Origin: Tethya wilhelma
Taxonomy: Eukaryota; Porifera; Demospongiae; Tethyida; Tethyidae
Assembly: GCA_964030475.1 (NCBI GenBank)
Contig: CAXIPT010000003.1
Span: 3,033,720 to 3,097,719 of the forward strand
DNA: 64,000 nucleotides
Reading direction: 5' to 3'
Within the stretch, counting starts at the first letter, position 1. Each line of letters begins with the position of its first letter. A program made the position numbers and the translations under genes. Positions 11,306 through 23,245 of this stretch are shown one piece after another. A model generated the notes under the pieces. The model was not told the origin of the DNA. It did not search any database and saw only the letters and a list, made by a program, of their open reading frames with translations.

Positions 11306-11338
11306 ATCAAGAATGAGAGACACGAGACAAACTCTTGG

Positions 11339-12625
11339 CTATTGTGAGTGCATGACAAGTTGTTTGGTTGTGTTTCCAGTGAGTGGCGATCCCGAGGGAG
11401 TCAGAGGGGGCAATGGGGTGTGCCCCTGTCCATTATGTTTTCCCACTGGTACCAGTCCCAAATCTCCTGGCTTATAACGAGGGACAGCTGTATGGCCTCC
11501 TTCTTCACTACCACTGGGTTCAAAGTTCATTAGATGAAGTAAAGTAGCAAGCAGATTGTCTCGTTGTGCACTTTGACCCCATTCAGTTGGTGCAGGCTGC
11601 ATTTAGAGATGATGTCATCATGATCATGCAGCATTGAGTGCATCCACTGACAGTCAGTGACAGCTCACCTGCAATGATTGCTGTACTGCAGCAGCAGCTT
11701 TAGCCAGGACCCCACTCTGTTGGTGCAGCCGGTCCAGGGCCTCCCTCAGCTGTGCCCTCACCTCCTCCAGCTCCCCCTCCACTGATGACAGCCTGCCTCT
11801 CAGATGCTGGGAGGTGGACACAGTGCAATCAACAATGGCCTAGGTGTGCCCACACCCTGACTCCAGGTCAACCCACCTTCAACTCAATATTGTTAGTGAA
11901 TGCCTCATTCTCAGCGAGTGCAGCCTGCTCCTCCAGCTGCTGGGCCTCCCTGAGCCTCTCCTGGAGGAGAGAGGTGCGCTGGTGCTGGTGCTCAGCCTTG
12001 TCCCTCATCATCACCATCACCTTACGATTGCTAACGTTCTTTCTAGTCAGCTCCTTGATATGTGATTCAAGGATTTCCAGTTCAGTTGTGAGTCTCTTTT
12101 CATTTTTCTTCAGCTGTTCATTCTCTGCAATGAGTTCCATGGTCTTGTCTGATACCTTGTTCAGCTGCTGGTTGATGGAGACATTCTCCCTGATGGTTCT
12201 CTTGGTCGTCTCAGCCATCTGAATATCAGACACTTTACGGAATTCAGCAGCAACTGAGTTCACCTTAGCCACCATCTCTTTCTTCATTCTGGGAATGGAC
12301 AGACGAGAGTCGAGTTAGGTGTGTGTGTTTAATAGTAGAGCTACCTGTCTTTGTCAAGGACGGCCTTCTTCTCCAGTCGGTAGAGTGCCTCACTGTGCTC
12401 CTTCTTCTGCTGTTCAATCAGCTCCTCCTTGCTCTTCAGTTCCTTCTCTAGCTTGTCCTTGTTCAGTCTGAAGTTCTCCAATGATTCCAGCTGGCCTTGA
12501 AGTACCTTGTTCTCCACAGCAGCCTGATCCAAGGCTCTCTGGGAGTCCTCCTTCAACTGACTCATCTGTTGCTCATACGATTCCTTCTCAGCATCTTTAC
12601 TCTACACAAGGCACACACACACACN

Positions 12626-12686
<61 letters not shown>

Positions 12687-13128
12687 CAGTCAACCATATC
12701 GACAGTTGGATGTCTTATCCATATCACACTCTCACCTGTTGGAGTGCAGCCAGTCTTTCCTCGAGGTCAATGAATGACTCTGTTTGCTCTTGACTCTTCT
12801 TCTTCAGGAACGTGATCATTTGCTCCTGATCTTCAAGTTGCTGACTCAGCTTCTTCTGGAGTTCGTCATTTTGGAGCTGAAGGCCGTCACACTTGGCTTG
12901 ATAGCGGGCCAGTCGCTCTTCAAGATCCTAGTGTGATAAAAACACAGCTATGTCATACAATGAAATCACATACAATATTGATGCCTGTACTTTGATTTGG
13001 ATGAGATAGAACTCCTTTGATAGCTCATTGAGCGGCTCCTCTTCCAGGGAGACTGCGGGGGGCGGCACTGCGGCCTTCTTGTCTCCCTTTCCCTTCTTCT
13101 TGCCTTTGCCTTTCCCTTTCTTTGGCAT
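11339..13128 (-). CDS. CFAP157: CFAP157, cilia- and flagella-associated coiled-coil protein
   Basis: Six minus-strand exons (13128-12991, 12927-12736, 12601-12345, 12288-11877, 11839-11669, 11596-11339) encode 475 residues. A very basic start (MPKKGKGKGKKKGKGDKK) leads into NELSKEFYLIQIKDLEERLA, then an almost continuous coiled coil including LEKKAVLDKDRMKKE and VAAEFRKVSDIQMAETTKR, and a tail with RYKPGDLGLVPVG. These three blocks match vertebrate CFAP157 in order. In mouse it is a FOXJ1 target needed for sperm axoneme organisation; a role in sponge cilia is inferred. It shares a 104-bp divergent promoter with XPNPEP3. An intron holds a (CA)n tract with an N at 12625. Length is slightly short of the human protein. 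Confidence 0.92.
12611..12685. repeat. (CA)n tract with single N at 12625
   Basis: About 75 bp of CA in CFAP157 intron 2, with an N that probably marks a join inside the repeat. Confidence 0.95.
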
Positions 13129-13232
13129 CGCTCACCACTTTACACACACCGTTGCCATGGATACCCTGTCCCATTCCGAGATTACATCACAGTAATCGTG
13201 AAAGGGACTTCCCCCAACCCTCGTGTCCCACC
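13129..13232. promoter_or_regulatory. Divergent promoter CFAP157/XPNPEP3
   Basis: Only 104 bp separate the two start codons. GTTGCCATGGATAC at 13151-13164 has a perfect left X-box half (the RFX site type of ciliary genes) and a right half with two mismatches. No TATA box is visible. Confidence 0.6.
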
Positions 13233-14200
13233 ATGGCTACATCGATCCTGCTCAGAGCAGCGACTAGACCAGCTAGGAGGTGCAGGAGGCTTGTGGCGGC
13301 GTCAGCAAGATGGCTCAGTCGAGATATTGGCCAACCAACCCACTACACACACCCTGAACTGCTGGCAGAGGGAGAAGGTGAGCTGCATAACTCATGAAAT
13401 TATCATGATCAGCACAAATCATAAATTTCTGCATTAATACTTTTGCTCTAGTCTTGCCAGGAATGAGCAAGAAAGAGTTTGCTGAGAGACGCACCAACCT
13501 CATCAGGTAATGCAGTCAGTTGTTTTGTAAGCTTGCCACTTACACTTAAATTATACCTATTGAATTTGTTATTAATTTTATTTCCCTATTGCCACGGTAC
13601 AACTGCAGCAAGATAGCTGATACTCACTCTGGAATGACCAATTCTAATCATCTTGTCATCATCCCAGGGGCTCCCGTGCAGTACATGTCTGCTGATGTGC
13701 CGTACGTATTAGCTACACAGTGAGGAGTGTTTCAGTAATGACTGACCTCTGTACCCCAGGTACCGTTTCCACCAGAACACAGACCTAATGTATCTGTGTG
13801 GGTTCCAGGAGCCTGACTGTGTGCTGCTCTTGGTGAGTGATGGTGAGACCCCTCTTCCCCAGCACAGGAGTGTCATCTATGTCCGACCCAGAGACCCCTA
13901 CAGGTAACAGCTACTGCTGCTGTTGCTGGTTGAAGTGGCTATAGCTCCCATGATGGTTGTTGTGTGTCCTACAGGGAGATGTGGGATGGACCGAGGGCAG
14001 GCACTGATGGGGCGATGGAGTTCCTAGGGGTGGATGAGGTGAGTTAATTGGCACTGATGTATATAGGAGCACCTCTCTCTAGGCTGTCTGTGGTCATTTT
14101 AACTTTACACCCCCTCTAGGCATACACAGTTGATGAACTGGCAGACCATCTCCAGAACAGGTTAGTACCATCAGACTCACTAGCTCTAGTAACTCATGAC

Positions 14201-14239
<39 letters not shown>

Positions 14240-16493
14240 AGGTACAGCAGTGCTGGCTACTCAGTGTGGTATTACACTGACGAGAATGTTCACCAGGAGC
14301 ACAATAGACTCATTGTGAACAGTCTTACTGACGACCCTCAGTCCACCATAACAAGTATGTGATGGCATGTTCTAACATGTCACACTCACTGAGCCAGTGC
14401 ACCCTCCAGGTGTCCACAGTCCCAGCAGTCAGTTGGCCGAGCTGAGACTAGTGAAGTCCTCTTCTGAACTGGCTCTCATGAGAAAGGCGGGCCAACTTGC
14501 AGCTGAGGCATTCAGACGAACTTTGACCTCCACTAGGGTAGGAGTGAATGAGAGAGAACTGGAGAGTGTGTTTGAGCATAGCGTGAAGAGCCAAGGAGCG
14601 CAGTGGCTGTCCTTCCCTCCCGTGGTGGCAGGAGGAGAGAGGGCCATCTGTCTGCATTACATCTCTAACAACAGAGCAGTCCAGTATGTATACATTGTGT
14701 GTATGGAACCCAGCCATTGTGCTTGCTGTTGGTGTTTGTATAGCTCAGGTGAATTGGTGCTGATGGATGCTGGTTGTGAGTACCATGGCTATGTCAGCGA
14801 TGTCACTAGGACGTGGCCAGTGAGTGGTGTGTTCACACCGGCTCAGAGAGACCTCTATGAGATCATCAGGATGGTCAAGCAAGAGTGCACACAGGTAGCA
14901 TTCAGAGGAGGTTGCAACTTGCAAGAGCGTAATTAGATATCACGTGGATAACGGTGATTGCTTAAAAATTGCTGAGTGTGCAAACTTTTTCTGCTGATCC
15001 AACAAAATTTATGGACGTATGCACACAGTATGCAAGGAAAAATTGCTGATCAGGCAAAAAAATCGCTGACTCAGCAATCTTTTAAGCAATCAACATTATT
15101 CGTGTGATCTCTAATTGCACACTTGCAATATCCTCTGGGTAACATTATCTGCATGCAGTGGTCACATGACTCTCACATGACTGTCACATGCTACCAATGA
15201 TCCCTTGCATACAGCTGTGTAAGCCTGGTGTTACTTTGAACTACCTTCATTCTGTTGCCGTGGAAATGATGGCAGCTGAATTGAAAGGTACACATTGTTT
15301 CTATTTCAGTATGCTGAAGGAAACACAGTGCATGCATGTTCTCTGTGGAGCTTAAGTTGTGACAAAATTCTAAATTCAAATGAAAAAACTAATTCCAACT
15401 TTATTTCATTCGTAAGCTAAATCCTTAGTTCAGCATTTAGCCTTCAATTCTGTCTTCAGCATTTAACTTTCAATTTGCTGATTGTTCTTTAGAATTAATG
15501 ATGAGTGTGTGTCACATTTTGTCCACTGCAAGTCATTGCTTCCAAGTTGCAATAACTGTTGATTGATTGTTGTGGTCACATAACAGTAAAATTCATTGTA
15601 ATCTGTATGAGCACACACAAATCATTATGGTGCATGGGCCATTTGGTTCAAATCTTACAGCCTTATTGTAAAAAAAGATGCTCAAACCAATGAAATGCTG
15701 AGTCATTGCTGCTGACATTAAACTTTCAATTTAGTCGTCAGCATTAACTTTCAATTTTGTTATCAGCATTTAATTAATGTGGCTTTGAAGGCTGAATGTG
15801 GAAGACAGAATTGAAGGCCGAATGCTGAAGTGAGGATTCAGCTAACAAGTGAAATAAAGTTGGAATTAGTTTCTTTGTTATGATTTTTTTCACAAATTAA
15901 GCTCCATAGTTCTCTTAATTTCTGAAATCAAACATGAGTATGTCTTATTCTCCATATTATTGTAGCAATCGGTGTTCTCTCCCACCGGATATCAACCATG
16001 AAGCTCCTACAGGTATGATATGCAGCCCAATTTTGTGATGATTTCTAAAAAAGTTTTGGAAGGTTTCTAGAAAGTCAATATGCCAGTGCTGTATATTCTC
16101 CTCTGAAGTTAATACTGCCTTCTGTTCCCCAGGCCATGAATGTGCTCTACCCCCATCACCTGGGCCACTACCTAGGCCTGGACACCCACGACACACTCCT
16201 GGTGGACAGGAACACCGTACTGTCTCCTAATATGGTGGTGACCATTGAGCCAGGCATTTACATCCCTCCCAACTTCCAGATCAACAACTCCAAGATAGAG
16301 AGAGAGTAGGTCATTCCATGGCTGCTGCACTGGGGGCGGGAATTATGATGTCATTGATATTATTATTAGGTTTCTAGGAATAGGGATTCGATTGGAAGAT
16401 GATGTTGTCATCACTGAGAGTGGAGCCGAGGTGCTCAACCAGGGAACACCGGAGAGCATAGACCAACTCACACAACTCATACCTCACTCATAG
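13233..16493 (+). CDS. XPNPEP3: XPNPEP3, mitochondrial Xaa-Pro aminopeptidase 3
   Basis: Thirteen exons in phase (13233-13377, 13452-13506, 13609-13701, 13760-13903, 13975-14038, 14120-14160, 14242-14354, 14410-14683, 14744-14894, 15215-15287, 15966-16012, 16133-16305, 16370-16493) give 498 residues. The start is Arg/Ala-rich and lacks acidic residues, like a mitochondrial presequence. An aminopeptidase P N-terminal domain ([26 protein letters not shown]) is followed by the M24 pita-bread domain. Metal ligands are visible: [18 protein letters not shown] (two Asp), [13 protein letters not shown] (His), TIEPGIYIP (Glu) and RLEDDVV (Glu). The enzyme removes N-terminal residues before proline; human XPNPEP3 loss causes a ciliopathy-like kidney disease, of interest next to CFAP157. 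Introns 9 and 10 each hold a MITE-like element. Confidence 0.95.
14200..14237. repeat. (TG)n before XPNPEP3 exon 7
   Basis: About 38 bp of TG ending 4 bp before the acceptor AG. Confidence 0.9.
14905..15140. mobile_element. MITE-like inverted-repeat element in XPNPEP3 intron 9
   Basis: The left end (GAGGTTGCAACTTGCAAG... with TTGATTGCTTAAAA-type sequence inside) and right end are imperfect inverted repeats of about 70 bp: GATTGCTTAAAAATTGCTGAG near 14959 pairs with the complement of the stretch near 15065-15095. No coding capacity. The whole is about 235 bp, typical of a miniature inverted-repeat transposable element. Target-site duplication was not resolved by eye. Confidence 0.65.
15345..15908. 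mobile_element. MITE-like element with ~100-bp inverted ends in XPNPEP3 intron 10
   Basis: The left arm starts near GGAGCTTAAGTTGTGAC and continues AACTAATTCCAACTTTATTT; the right arm carries the reverse complement (AAATAAAGTTGGAATTAGTT, then CACAAATTAAGCTCC). The arms are about 100 bp with high identity. The interior repeats a CAGCATTTAACTTTCAATTT-like motif several times. No open frame. It accounts for most of this 678-bp intron. Confidence 0.75.
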
Positions 16494-17281
16494 ACACTCA
16501 CCAGAATTAACAGTTTATAATAAACAAGGAGTGTGGCTCGCTTCGCTCGCCACGCTCCTTGCATGTGTATGAAGTATACTGATGTTTCCTGTAGATGCAT
16601 GCAAGTATAGGCATCTGCATAGTAAATAATAACTGGGCAGTGAAAGGTCCATGCATGCATTCACTGCTCCTCTTTGCAATTTGGCCAGCTCAACAATTTA
16701 CCCAGTTACGTGACGTCACAGACGACCCTTTTCCGACTTCCGCCATTTTTGCAATCAGCTGGCAAAGAAACTCGTTATTTGGCTAGCTGTGTTTCTTGTA
16801 CAGCGACAGAGAAGCAGGCTTCTAGAAGCAAAAGTTCTCTCCTTACTACGCTTCTTTTGTGAAAGATTGGCTGCTCTATCACGCTTCTTTGTCGGATACT
16901 GGCGGTACTGGTAAGCCTTGTTAGCGATCTCAAAAATAGTCAGCCATACTTTTAGCGCCTGTGATTCTATCCTAGGGTAGCACTATCTAAGCTAGCTATC
17001 TAAGCACTCTTTTCGTGGCCTGCATTTTCCACAGCCCACAGAAAAAGTAGCATTTTAGCTCGAGGTCGCATCACTTCCGGTGAACTCCCGTGACACACAC
17101 ACACACACACACACACGGACAGACACACAAAACTTTGCTTATAATATGATTGTACATAATAAAATAATTATTATTGAGATAAAAGAGATAATATTTTTAC
17201 TTCACTATAATATTATTATTATTACAATCTCTAGACAACACAACCTCCATTAGAATATGCCTAACAACACAGTGTTTCAAG
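16494..17281. other. Intergenic region XPNPEP3 / clathrin light chain
   Basis: Convergent 3' region with an AATAAA for XPNPEP3 at about 16519-16524. At 16525-16561 a short perfect-looking hairpin (AAGGAGTGTGGCTCG and its near complement around CTTCG) is followed by about 500 bp of moderately GC-rich non-coding sequence and a (CA)n run at 17094-17115. No coding exon is recognised; an unclassified interspersed element is possible. Confidence 0.45.
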
Positions 17282-18335
17282 TCAGGTGCGAACGAGAGGA
17301 GTTTGCTTGAGCTGAAGGAAGATGCTTCTCATTCTGCTCACGTCCTTGGTGTTCTTGTTGTTCTTTGGGTTGAAGTCACAGAGGCGTGCCACCCTCTCCC
17401 ACTCATGGCCAGGGATGTCCTCGTCTCGCTCCTCCACAAATGCAGCCTCAGCTTGTCTAGCAGCAGACAACACTAGTGAACACACCATGCAGTTTCCATG
17501 GTAACAACATGTATACCTGTTGGAGCCCTTGGTTTGGGTGAGCTGGTCTTCATAACGCTGGTACCATTCTTGAAGTTCTGTGGCAGCTTGTTCCTTCAGC
17601 TCCTCTAGACTCTTGGCTTCATCACTGTCCTTCTTTGCCAGCATCTCAGTTTGATCCTGTCGCCATTGCCTGGAGATCACATGACACTCACATGACCAAT
17701 ACAATAACAACGACTATATATGCAGTAGTGAAAGTGTAAGTGTGTGTTAAAGCCTGTGTCTCAATCTGAGCTTTGAGAAAAGGTAGTTATCACACACTGC
17801 TGTGATGTCAGCACGCAGTAATGGACTCTAGGTGGCACCATAACACCACCCACACCAGTAGACTGCAGTGCTACAGGAATGGATGGACACCTTCCTCACC
17901 TGATGCACTCTGGCTCGGCTTGCACCTGGTCCATCTGAGAGACAGCAGAGTAAGGATCAGAGTATTGGGGAGTCTGTTCTGAAGTCTGCTCAACCTGAGG
18001 GGGGTTACAAACCATGGGTCATTTCTAGCCAGGCCAGTGGATGTGGTATACAGGCACTTACACTCCCAAACAAGTCAGCATCATTGGAGGTAGGGATTCC
18101 CTCGCCAGTCAAGTCGACGGGTGGACCTTGTCCTGTAAAACCCTGAAGAAAAACAAACGCCATGACTCCTATCTTTGATACCAAGAGATCTACACATCCA
18201 AACACTCACTTCTGACGCTCCAGGAGTGAATCCCAGGGTGTCATCGGCGATATCAGCCAGTTCACTCTGTTCTCGGGCGAGAAAAGCCGCCGCTGGATCT
18301 TCAAAAGCTTGTCCAGTTTCGTCCATTTCGGCCAT
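17282..18335 (-). CDS. CLTA: Clathrin light chain
   Basis: Five minus-strand exons (18335-18210, 18142-18062, 17994-17900, 17669-17517, 17456-17282) encode 209 residues, the normal length. The diagnostic N-terminal block DPAAAFLAREQSELADI is present, followed by an acidic region, the heavy-chain-binding helix (RQDQTEMLAKKDSDEAKSLE to WYQRYEDQL) and the conserved end VARLCDFNPKN...MRSIFLQLKQTPLV. The protein lies along the clathrin heavy chain and tunes coat assembly in endocytosis and trans-Golgi traffic. Sponges have one light chain, so the CLTA/CLTB distinction does not strictly apply. It shares a 77-bp divergent promoter with RPS18. Confidence 0.95.
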
Positions 18336-18412
18336 TTTATTGCTTGTGACGTAAAAGTTCCTTCAAAGTTATGCGCATGCGCAGAAACGCCCTCTTTCGA
18401 CCGAATGCTAAA
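18336..18412. promoter_or_regulatory. Divergent promoter CLTA/RPS18 with NRF-1-type palindrome
   Basis: 77 bp between start codons. TGCGCATGCGCA at 18372-18383 fits the NRF-1 consensus exactly. A C/T-rich stretch (CGCCCTCTTTCG) just before the RPS18 ATG could be its TOP-like transcription start. Confidence 0.65.
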
Positions 18413-19235
18413 ATGGTGAGTCCATGTGGAGTTTGTATCTCTTCTAATCTTGTTCCTAGCGCGAATGCTGCCTGTGCCCGTGCTAGATGTGAGTTGATAT
18501 GAGCGTTTCTCTCCCTGTAGGCAGCGCTGGTAGTGCCAGAGAAGTTCCAGCACATCTTGCGTGTGTTGAACACCAACATCGATGGTAAACACAAGATCAT
18601 GTTTGGGCTGACGGCTATCAAGGTGAGCTGTGTGCTGGAGTGGAGTTAGTGCACTGAGCATGCTCGCTGTCAGTCATTTGTCCTATTTAAGCCATGGTAT
18701 CGTATTATTTTAGTTCCTGACATTCTCCCACAATCAATCATTATTGTCACCTGCATGTAGGGTGTTGGCCGTCGCTATGCCAACCTTGTCTGTAAGAAGG
18801 CAGATATTGACATGAACAAGAGAGCTGGTGAACTGACTGATGAAGAGGTATGTTTACAGTGAAGTGTTCTAATTAGAGCTCACCTAGTCATATCTCTGTA
18901 GATTGACAGAATAGTGACCATCATGCAAAACCCTCGTCAATACAAGATCCCTGATTGGTTCCTCAATCGTCAGAAGGACCATCGCGATGGGAAGTTCTCT
19001 CAGATCCTCGCCAACCAGTTGGAGCACAAGCTGAGAGAGGACCTGGAGAGACTGAAGAAGATTCGAGCTCACAGAGGCCTCAGGCACTACTGGGGGTGAG
19101 TCCATGGCCCCTCTGAGGGGGCTCACTAATGACTGGTGGTGTGTGTGTGTGTTCTGTAGTGTACGTGTCAGAGGGCAGCACACCAAGACCACTGGCAGGA
19201 GGGGACGCACTGTGGGAGTGTCCAAGAAGAAGTGA
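18413..19235 (+). CDS. RPS18: 40S ribosomal protein S18 (uS13)
   Basis: Five exons: 18413-18415 (only the ATG), 18521-18622, 18761-18847, 18902-19095, 19160-19235; 153 residues. [60 protein letters not shown] and [20 protein letters not shown] match uS13 nearly residue for residue. It sits in the head of the small ribosomal subunit near the P-site tRNA. The intron directly after the start codon is a trait shared with RPL5 in this window. AATAAA lies at 19276-19281. I saw no snoRNA in its introns. Confidence 0.98.
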
Positions 19236-19439
19236 TGTCATTCTTATGTCATTGTTGAACTCAATGTGATTATTCAATAAAACATTGTTGATATCCAGCA
19301 TCTGTTGTTTGGTTCACTTTTAGAAATAGTTGCCAGAATATTATTAAATATGGTTGCATGGACGCCTTCTGTATAATTAGCAGAAAGGGTATTGGTAGAG
19401 TATTGAGTAGCATTAAATTGACATTTTCTCAAGCTAAAA

Positions 19440-19740
19440 AGAATTCATTAATAATTACAAGGAGTGTCATCAAAATTTAAATCTGGCATCAAAATATATC
19501 ATTTGAAATATCTCTTTGTGTTGATCACAATGGTACCAATCCCAGCTCACTACGACCTTCCTAGGCTGAGATATTCTTGATAATGTGTTGAGAACCTAAA
19601 CCATCATACAGTGATGAGAAACCAAGAACCTAAAACCATCATACGTGATGAGAAACCAAGAACCTAAAACCATCATACGTGATGAGAAACCAAGAACCCA
19701 GCAACACATTACCAGGCCTATCTCAGCCTAGGAAGGTCGT
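19440..19740. repeat. Detached foldback repeat unit
   Basis: One partial copy of the ~375-bp unit that forms the array at 20690-25170. It shows the inverted head CGACCTTCCTAGGCTGAGAT / ATCTCAGCCTAGGAAGGTCG and about 2.5 tandem copies of the 34-bp core between them. Confidence 0.9.
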
Positions 19741-19742
19741 AT

Positions 19743-19743
<1 letters not shown>

Positions 19744-19781
<38 letters not shown>
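19744..19781. repeat. (GA)n microsatellite
   Basis: About 38 bp of GA directly after the detached foldback unit; a likely place for assembly collapse, given that the ELP1 exons to its right stop abruptly. Confidence 0.95.
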
Positions 19782-19785
<4 letters not shown>

Positions 19786-22700
19786 TGAGTGTGAACAAAA
19801 TGACCTTTTTTACAATATGGGAATTTAAGTTTAATACACTACAGGCATGCAGCCTTGTTCCCATGCTCTCTCCTCTGGAAACAGTAACTTGGGAAAGAAG
19901 CTATATACCTAAACACACAAAAGGCATTCATTTTCAAAACACAATACACCACCACACACCATTGACATCACTGCTGAGAGGAATGGCTCTACAGGTATGG
20001 CTGTCGGTTGTGAGCAAGAGGAACTCATCATGGACGCCAAACGACGTACAACCAGTGACAATCTTCTTGCTATCAATGTAGAGGCTCCGTCTAAACTCAC
20101 AAAGTCCAACCACATGTTCCTGAAGGAGATCATAAAGGGAAAAAATTCACAAGATATTTTTAATAATATTACAATGTCATGTAAATTGGGAAATTTTTCC
20201 CATGAAAATTGCACAAGTTATGAAAGTTTAAAATAATATTATGGCGATCTTTAATGAATTGGTCTAAATGACAAACTAAACAAGCCAAAATTTCCAGCAA
20301 TAAAAATTCCCAATCTGTGGTATACACAGACATAATCATATACATATTATGTACAAGTACCTGTTCTCTAAATTTGACAAGTGCAATTTGTTCACAAGCT
20401 TGTTCAGGAAACTTTAGCTCACTACCATCAGCCAGTAACCATGGAGACAACACTGGTTGAGGGGGAGAGCTGCTGCTACCATCACTAGAAGGAGGAGAAG
20501 AGCTGTTGGGATGAGAGGTGGAGGAGTAAGAGAAGATGGTGCCAGATAGGAGCTGAACAATGGCAGTGTGGGTGTCTGGGTTGGCATGGAGACACAGGAC
20601 TGGTTCAGGGACAGCTGTGGAGTGACTATGGAGGAGGGGAGGGGAAAAAAAAGAAAAAGAGAAGAGTATAATATGAATATGCAAGTGCCAGTCCCATCTC
20701 AATACGACTTTCCTAGGCTGAGATAGGCCTGGTAATGTGTTGCTGGGTTCTTGGTTTCTCATCACGTATGATGGTTTTAGGTTCTTGATTTCTCATCATG
20801 TATGATGGTATAGGTTCTCAACACGTTATCAAGAATATCTCAGCCTAGGTTGTTGGTTTCTCATCACTGTATGATGGTATAGTTTCTCAACACATTATCA
20901 ATAATATCTAAGGTTGTATTGAGCACCATTGTGATCAGCACAAAGAGATCTTTCAAATGATATATTATTTTGATGCCAGATTTAAATTTTATGATAATCA
21001 TTTGGTCAAGTGCAATATTGACAAAAATTACCATTTTCCAATTTCACAAGTAAACCATATCATTTGAAAGCTCTCATCACTCTGACCACAATGGTGCCAG
21101 TCCCATCTCAATACCTAAAACCATCATACATGATGAGAAACCAAGAACCCAGCAACACATTATCAGGCCTATCTCAGCCTATGAAGGTCATATTGAAATG
21201 GGACTGGCACCATTGTGGTCAGAGTGATGAGTACTTTCAAATGATATGGTTTACTTGTGAAATTGGAAAATAGTAATTTTTGTCAAAATCGCACTTGACC
21301 AAAATCCATCAGTTTTTGATGATTTTCATCAAAATTCAAATCTGGCAATAAACCATACCACTTGAAAGATCTCTTTTTGCTGATCACAATTGTACCAATC
21401 CCAGCTCAATACGACCTTCCTAGGCTGAGATATTCTTGATAATGTGTTGAGAACCTAAACCATCATACAATAATGAGAAACCAAGAACCTAAATCCATCA
21501 TACGTGATGAGAAACCATGAACCCAACAACACATTACCAGGCCTATCTCAGCCTAGGAAGGTCGTATTGAGATGGGACTGGCACCACTGTGGTCAGAGTG
21601 ATGAGAGCTTTCAAATGATATGGTTTACTTGTAAAATTGGAAAATGGTAATTTTTGTCAAAATCGCACTTGACAAAAGGTTATAATCCATTGTTTTTGAT
21701 GAAAATTTAATCTGGCATCAAAATAAATCATTTGAAAGATCTCATTGTGTTGATCACAATAGTACCAATCCCAGCTCAATACGACCTTGACCTTCTTAGG
21801 CTGAGAACCTATACCATCATACAGTGATGAGAAACCAAGAAACTAAAACCATCATAATTATGTGATGAGAAACCAAGAACCCAGCAAAGGCTATAATCCA
21901 TGGTTTTTGATGATCTTAATAAAAATTAAAATCTGGCAATAAACCGTACCATTTGAAAGATCTCTTTGTGCTGATCACAATGATACTGATATCAGCTCAA
22001 TACGACCTTCCTAGGCTGAGATATTCCTGTTGAGAACCTATATTATCATACAGTGAGATGAGAAACCAAGAACCTAAAACCATCATACGTGATGAGAAAC
22101 CAAGAACCCAGCAACACATTACCAGGGCTATCTAAGCCTAGGAAGGTCGTATTGAGATGGGACTGGCACCATTGTGGTCAGAGTAATGAGAGCTTTCAAA
22201 TGATATGGTTTACTTGTGAAATTGGAAAATGGTAATTTTTGTCAAAATCGCACTTGACCAAAGGCTTTAATCCATGGTTTTTGATGATTTTCATCAAGAT
22301 TAAAATCTGGCAATAAACCGTACCATTTGAAAGATCTCTTTGTGCTGATCACAATGATACCGATCCCAGCTCAATACGACCTTCCTAGGCTGAGATATTC
22401 TTGATAATGTGTTGAGAACCTATATTATCATACAGTGAGATGAGAAACCAAGAACCTAAAACCATCATACGTGATGAGAAACCAAGAACCCAGCAACAGT
22501 TTACCATGCCTAGAAAGGTCGACGTCGTATTGAGATGGGACTGGTACCACTGTGGTCAGAGTGATGAGAGCCTTCAAATGATATGGTTTACTTGTGAAAT
22601 TGGAAAATGGTAATTTTTGCCAAAATCGTACTTAACACATTATGGAATTGGTCTTCCGTTTATATGAGAGGGTGCTAAAATTCACTAAGTTTTTGTAAAA

Positions 22701-22789
22701 TTTCAGCATACAAGTCTTAATTATTTTAAATCTTGACAAAATCTTACATAAAGTGTCCAAAGTTGAACAAAGATGTGTGAATTCTGACA

Positions 22790-22957
22790 TGGGTATACAA
22801 ATTTGTACACCCTTGACCTGACCAATGGTATATAAATTTGTACAAATTTGTTACATCTTGAGTGGGTGTACAAATTTGTACACCTTTCAAAATTTGAAGA
22901 TGTACAAATTTGTATACTCTTCGTAATTTTGGAGGTGTACAAATTTGTACACCTCAT
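22790..22957. repeat. Cluster of TGTACAAATTTGTACA palindromes
   Basis: Inside an interruption of the foldback array (about 22620-23245) five copies of a palindrome centred on CAAATTTG occur, spaced about 32-38 bp: near 22794, 22829, 22866, 22898 and 22935. Two copies are GTGTACAAATTTGTACACC, perfect over 18 bp. The DNA between them is unrelated from spacer to spacer. Confidence 0.9.
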
Positions 22958-23244
22958 AGATAAGCAACATTTCACTTTGTTTAGCTAAAATTTTCGAAAA
23001 ATTCTTACATTCTAAAGATGATATTTTTTCTGGCAAAAGCAGCATGTTGTTTTTTAGCAATTTTTTTTTTAAATTAGTTTTAATTTTAAAAATGTCGAAA
23101 TTTACCAAAAAGTCTACAAAATTTAGCAAGCCCTATTTCACAAGTAGTAAAAATTTCAAAAAAATAAGCAGTGTAGGAATGGGCAGTGCATTAAAAAGTA
23201 TTGGAACAAGGAATGGTCCCAATTTCGGCACATGACTACTTCAT

Positions 23245-23245
23245 N
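23245..23245. other. Single-N contig join inside the repeat array
   Basis: The sequence jumps from unique AT-rich DNA straight into a foldback unit at this N, as expected for contigs joined in a repeat. Confidence 0.7.

Noticed and set aside
15645..15655. GGTTCAAATC resembling a tRNA B box
   Set aside because: It lies inside the MITE-like element with no A box or cloverleaf around it. No tRNA gene was found in the window.
16031..16110. Possible C/D snoRNA in XPNPEP3 intron 11 (GTGATGA near 16036, CTGA near 16104)
   Set aside because: Box spacing is acceptable but there is no closing stem and the bases before the D box match no rRNA tract I know, so it is not reported as a gene.
19785..20236. 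Plus-strand frames at 19785-20236
   Set aside because: The minus strand here carries ELP1 exon C with correct splice sites; the plus frames are shadows.
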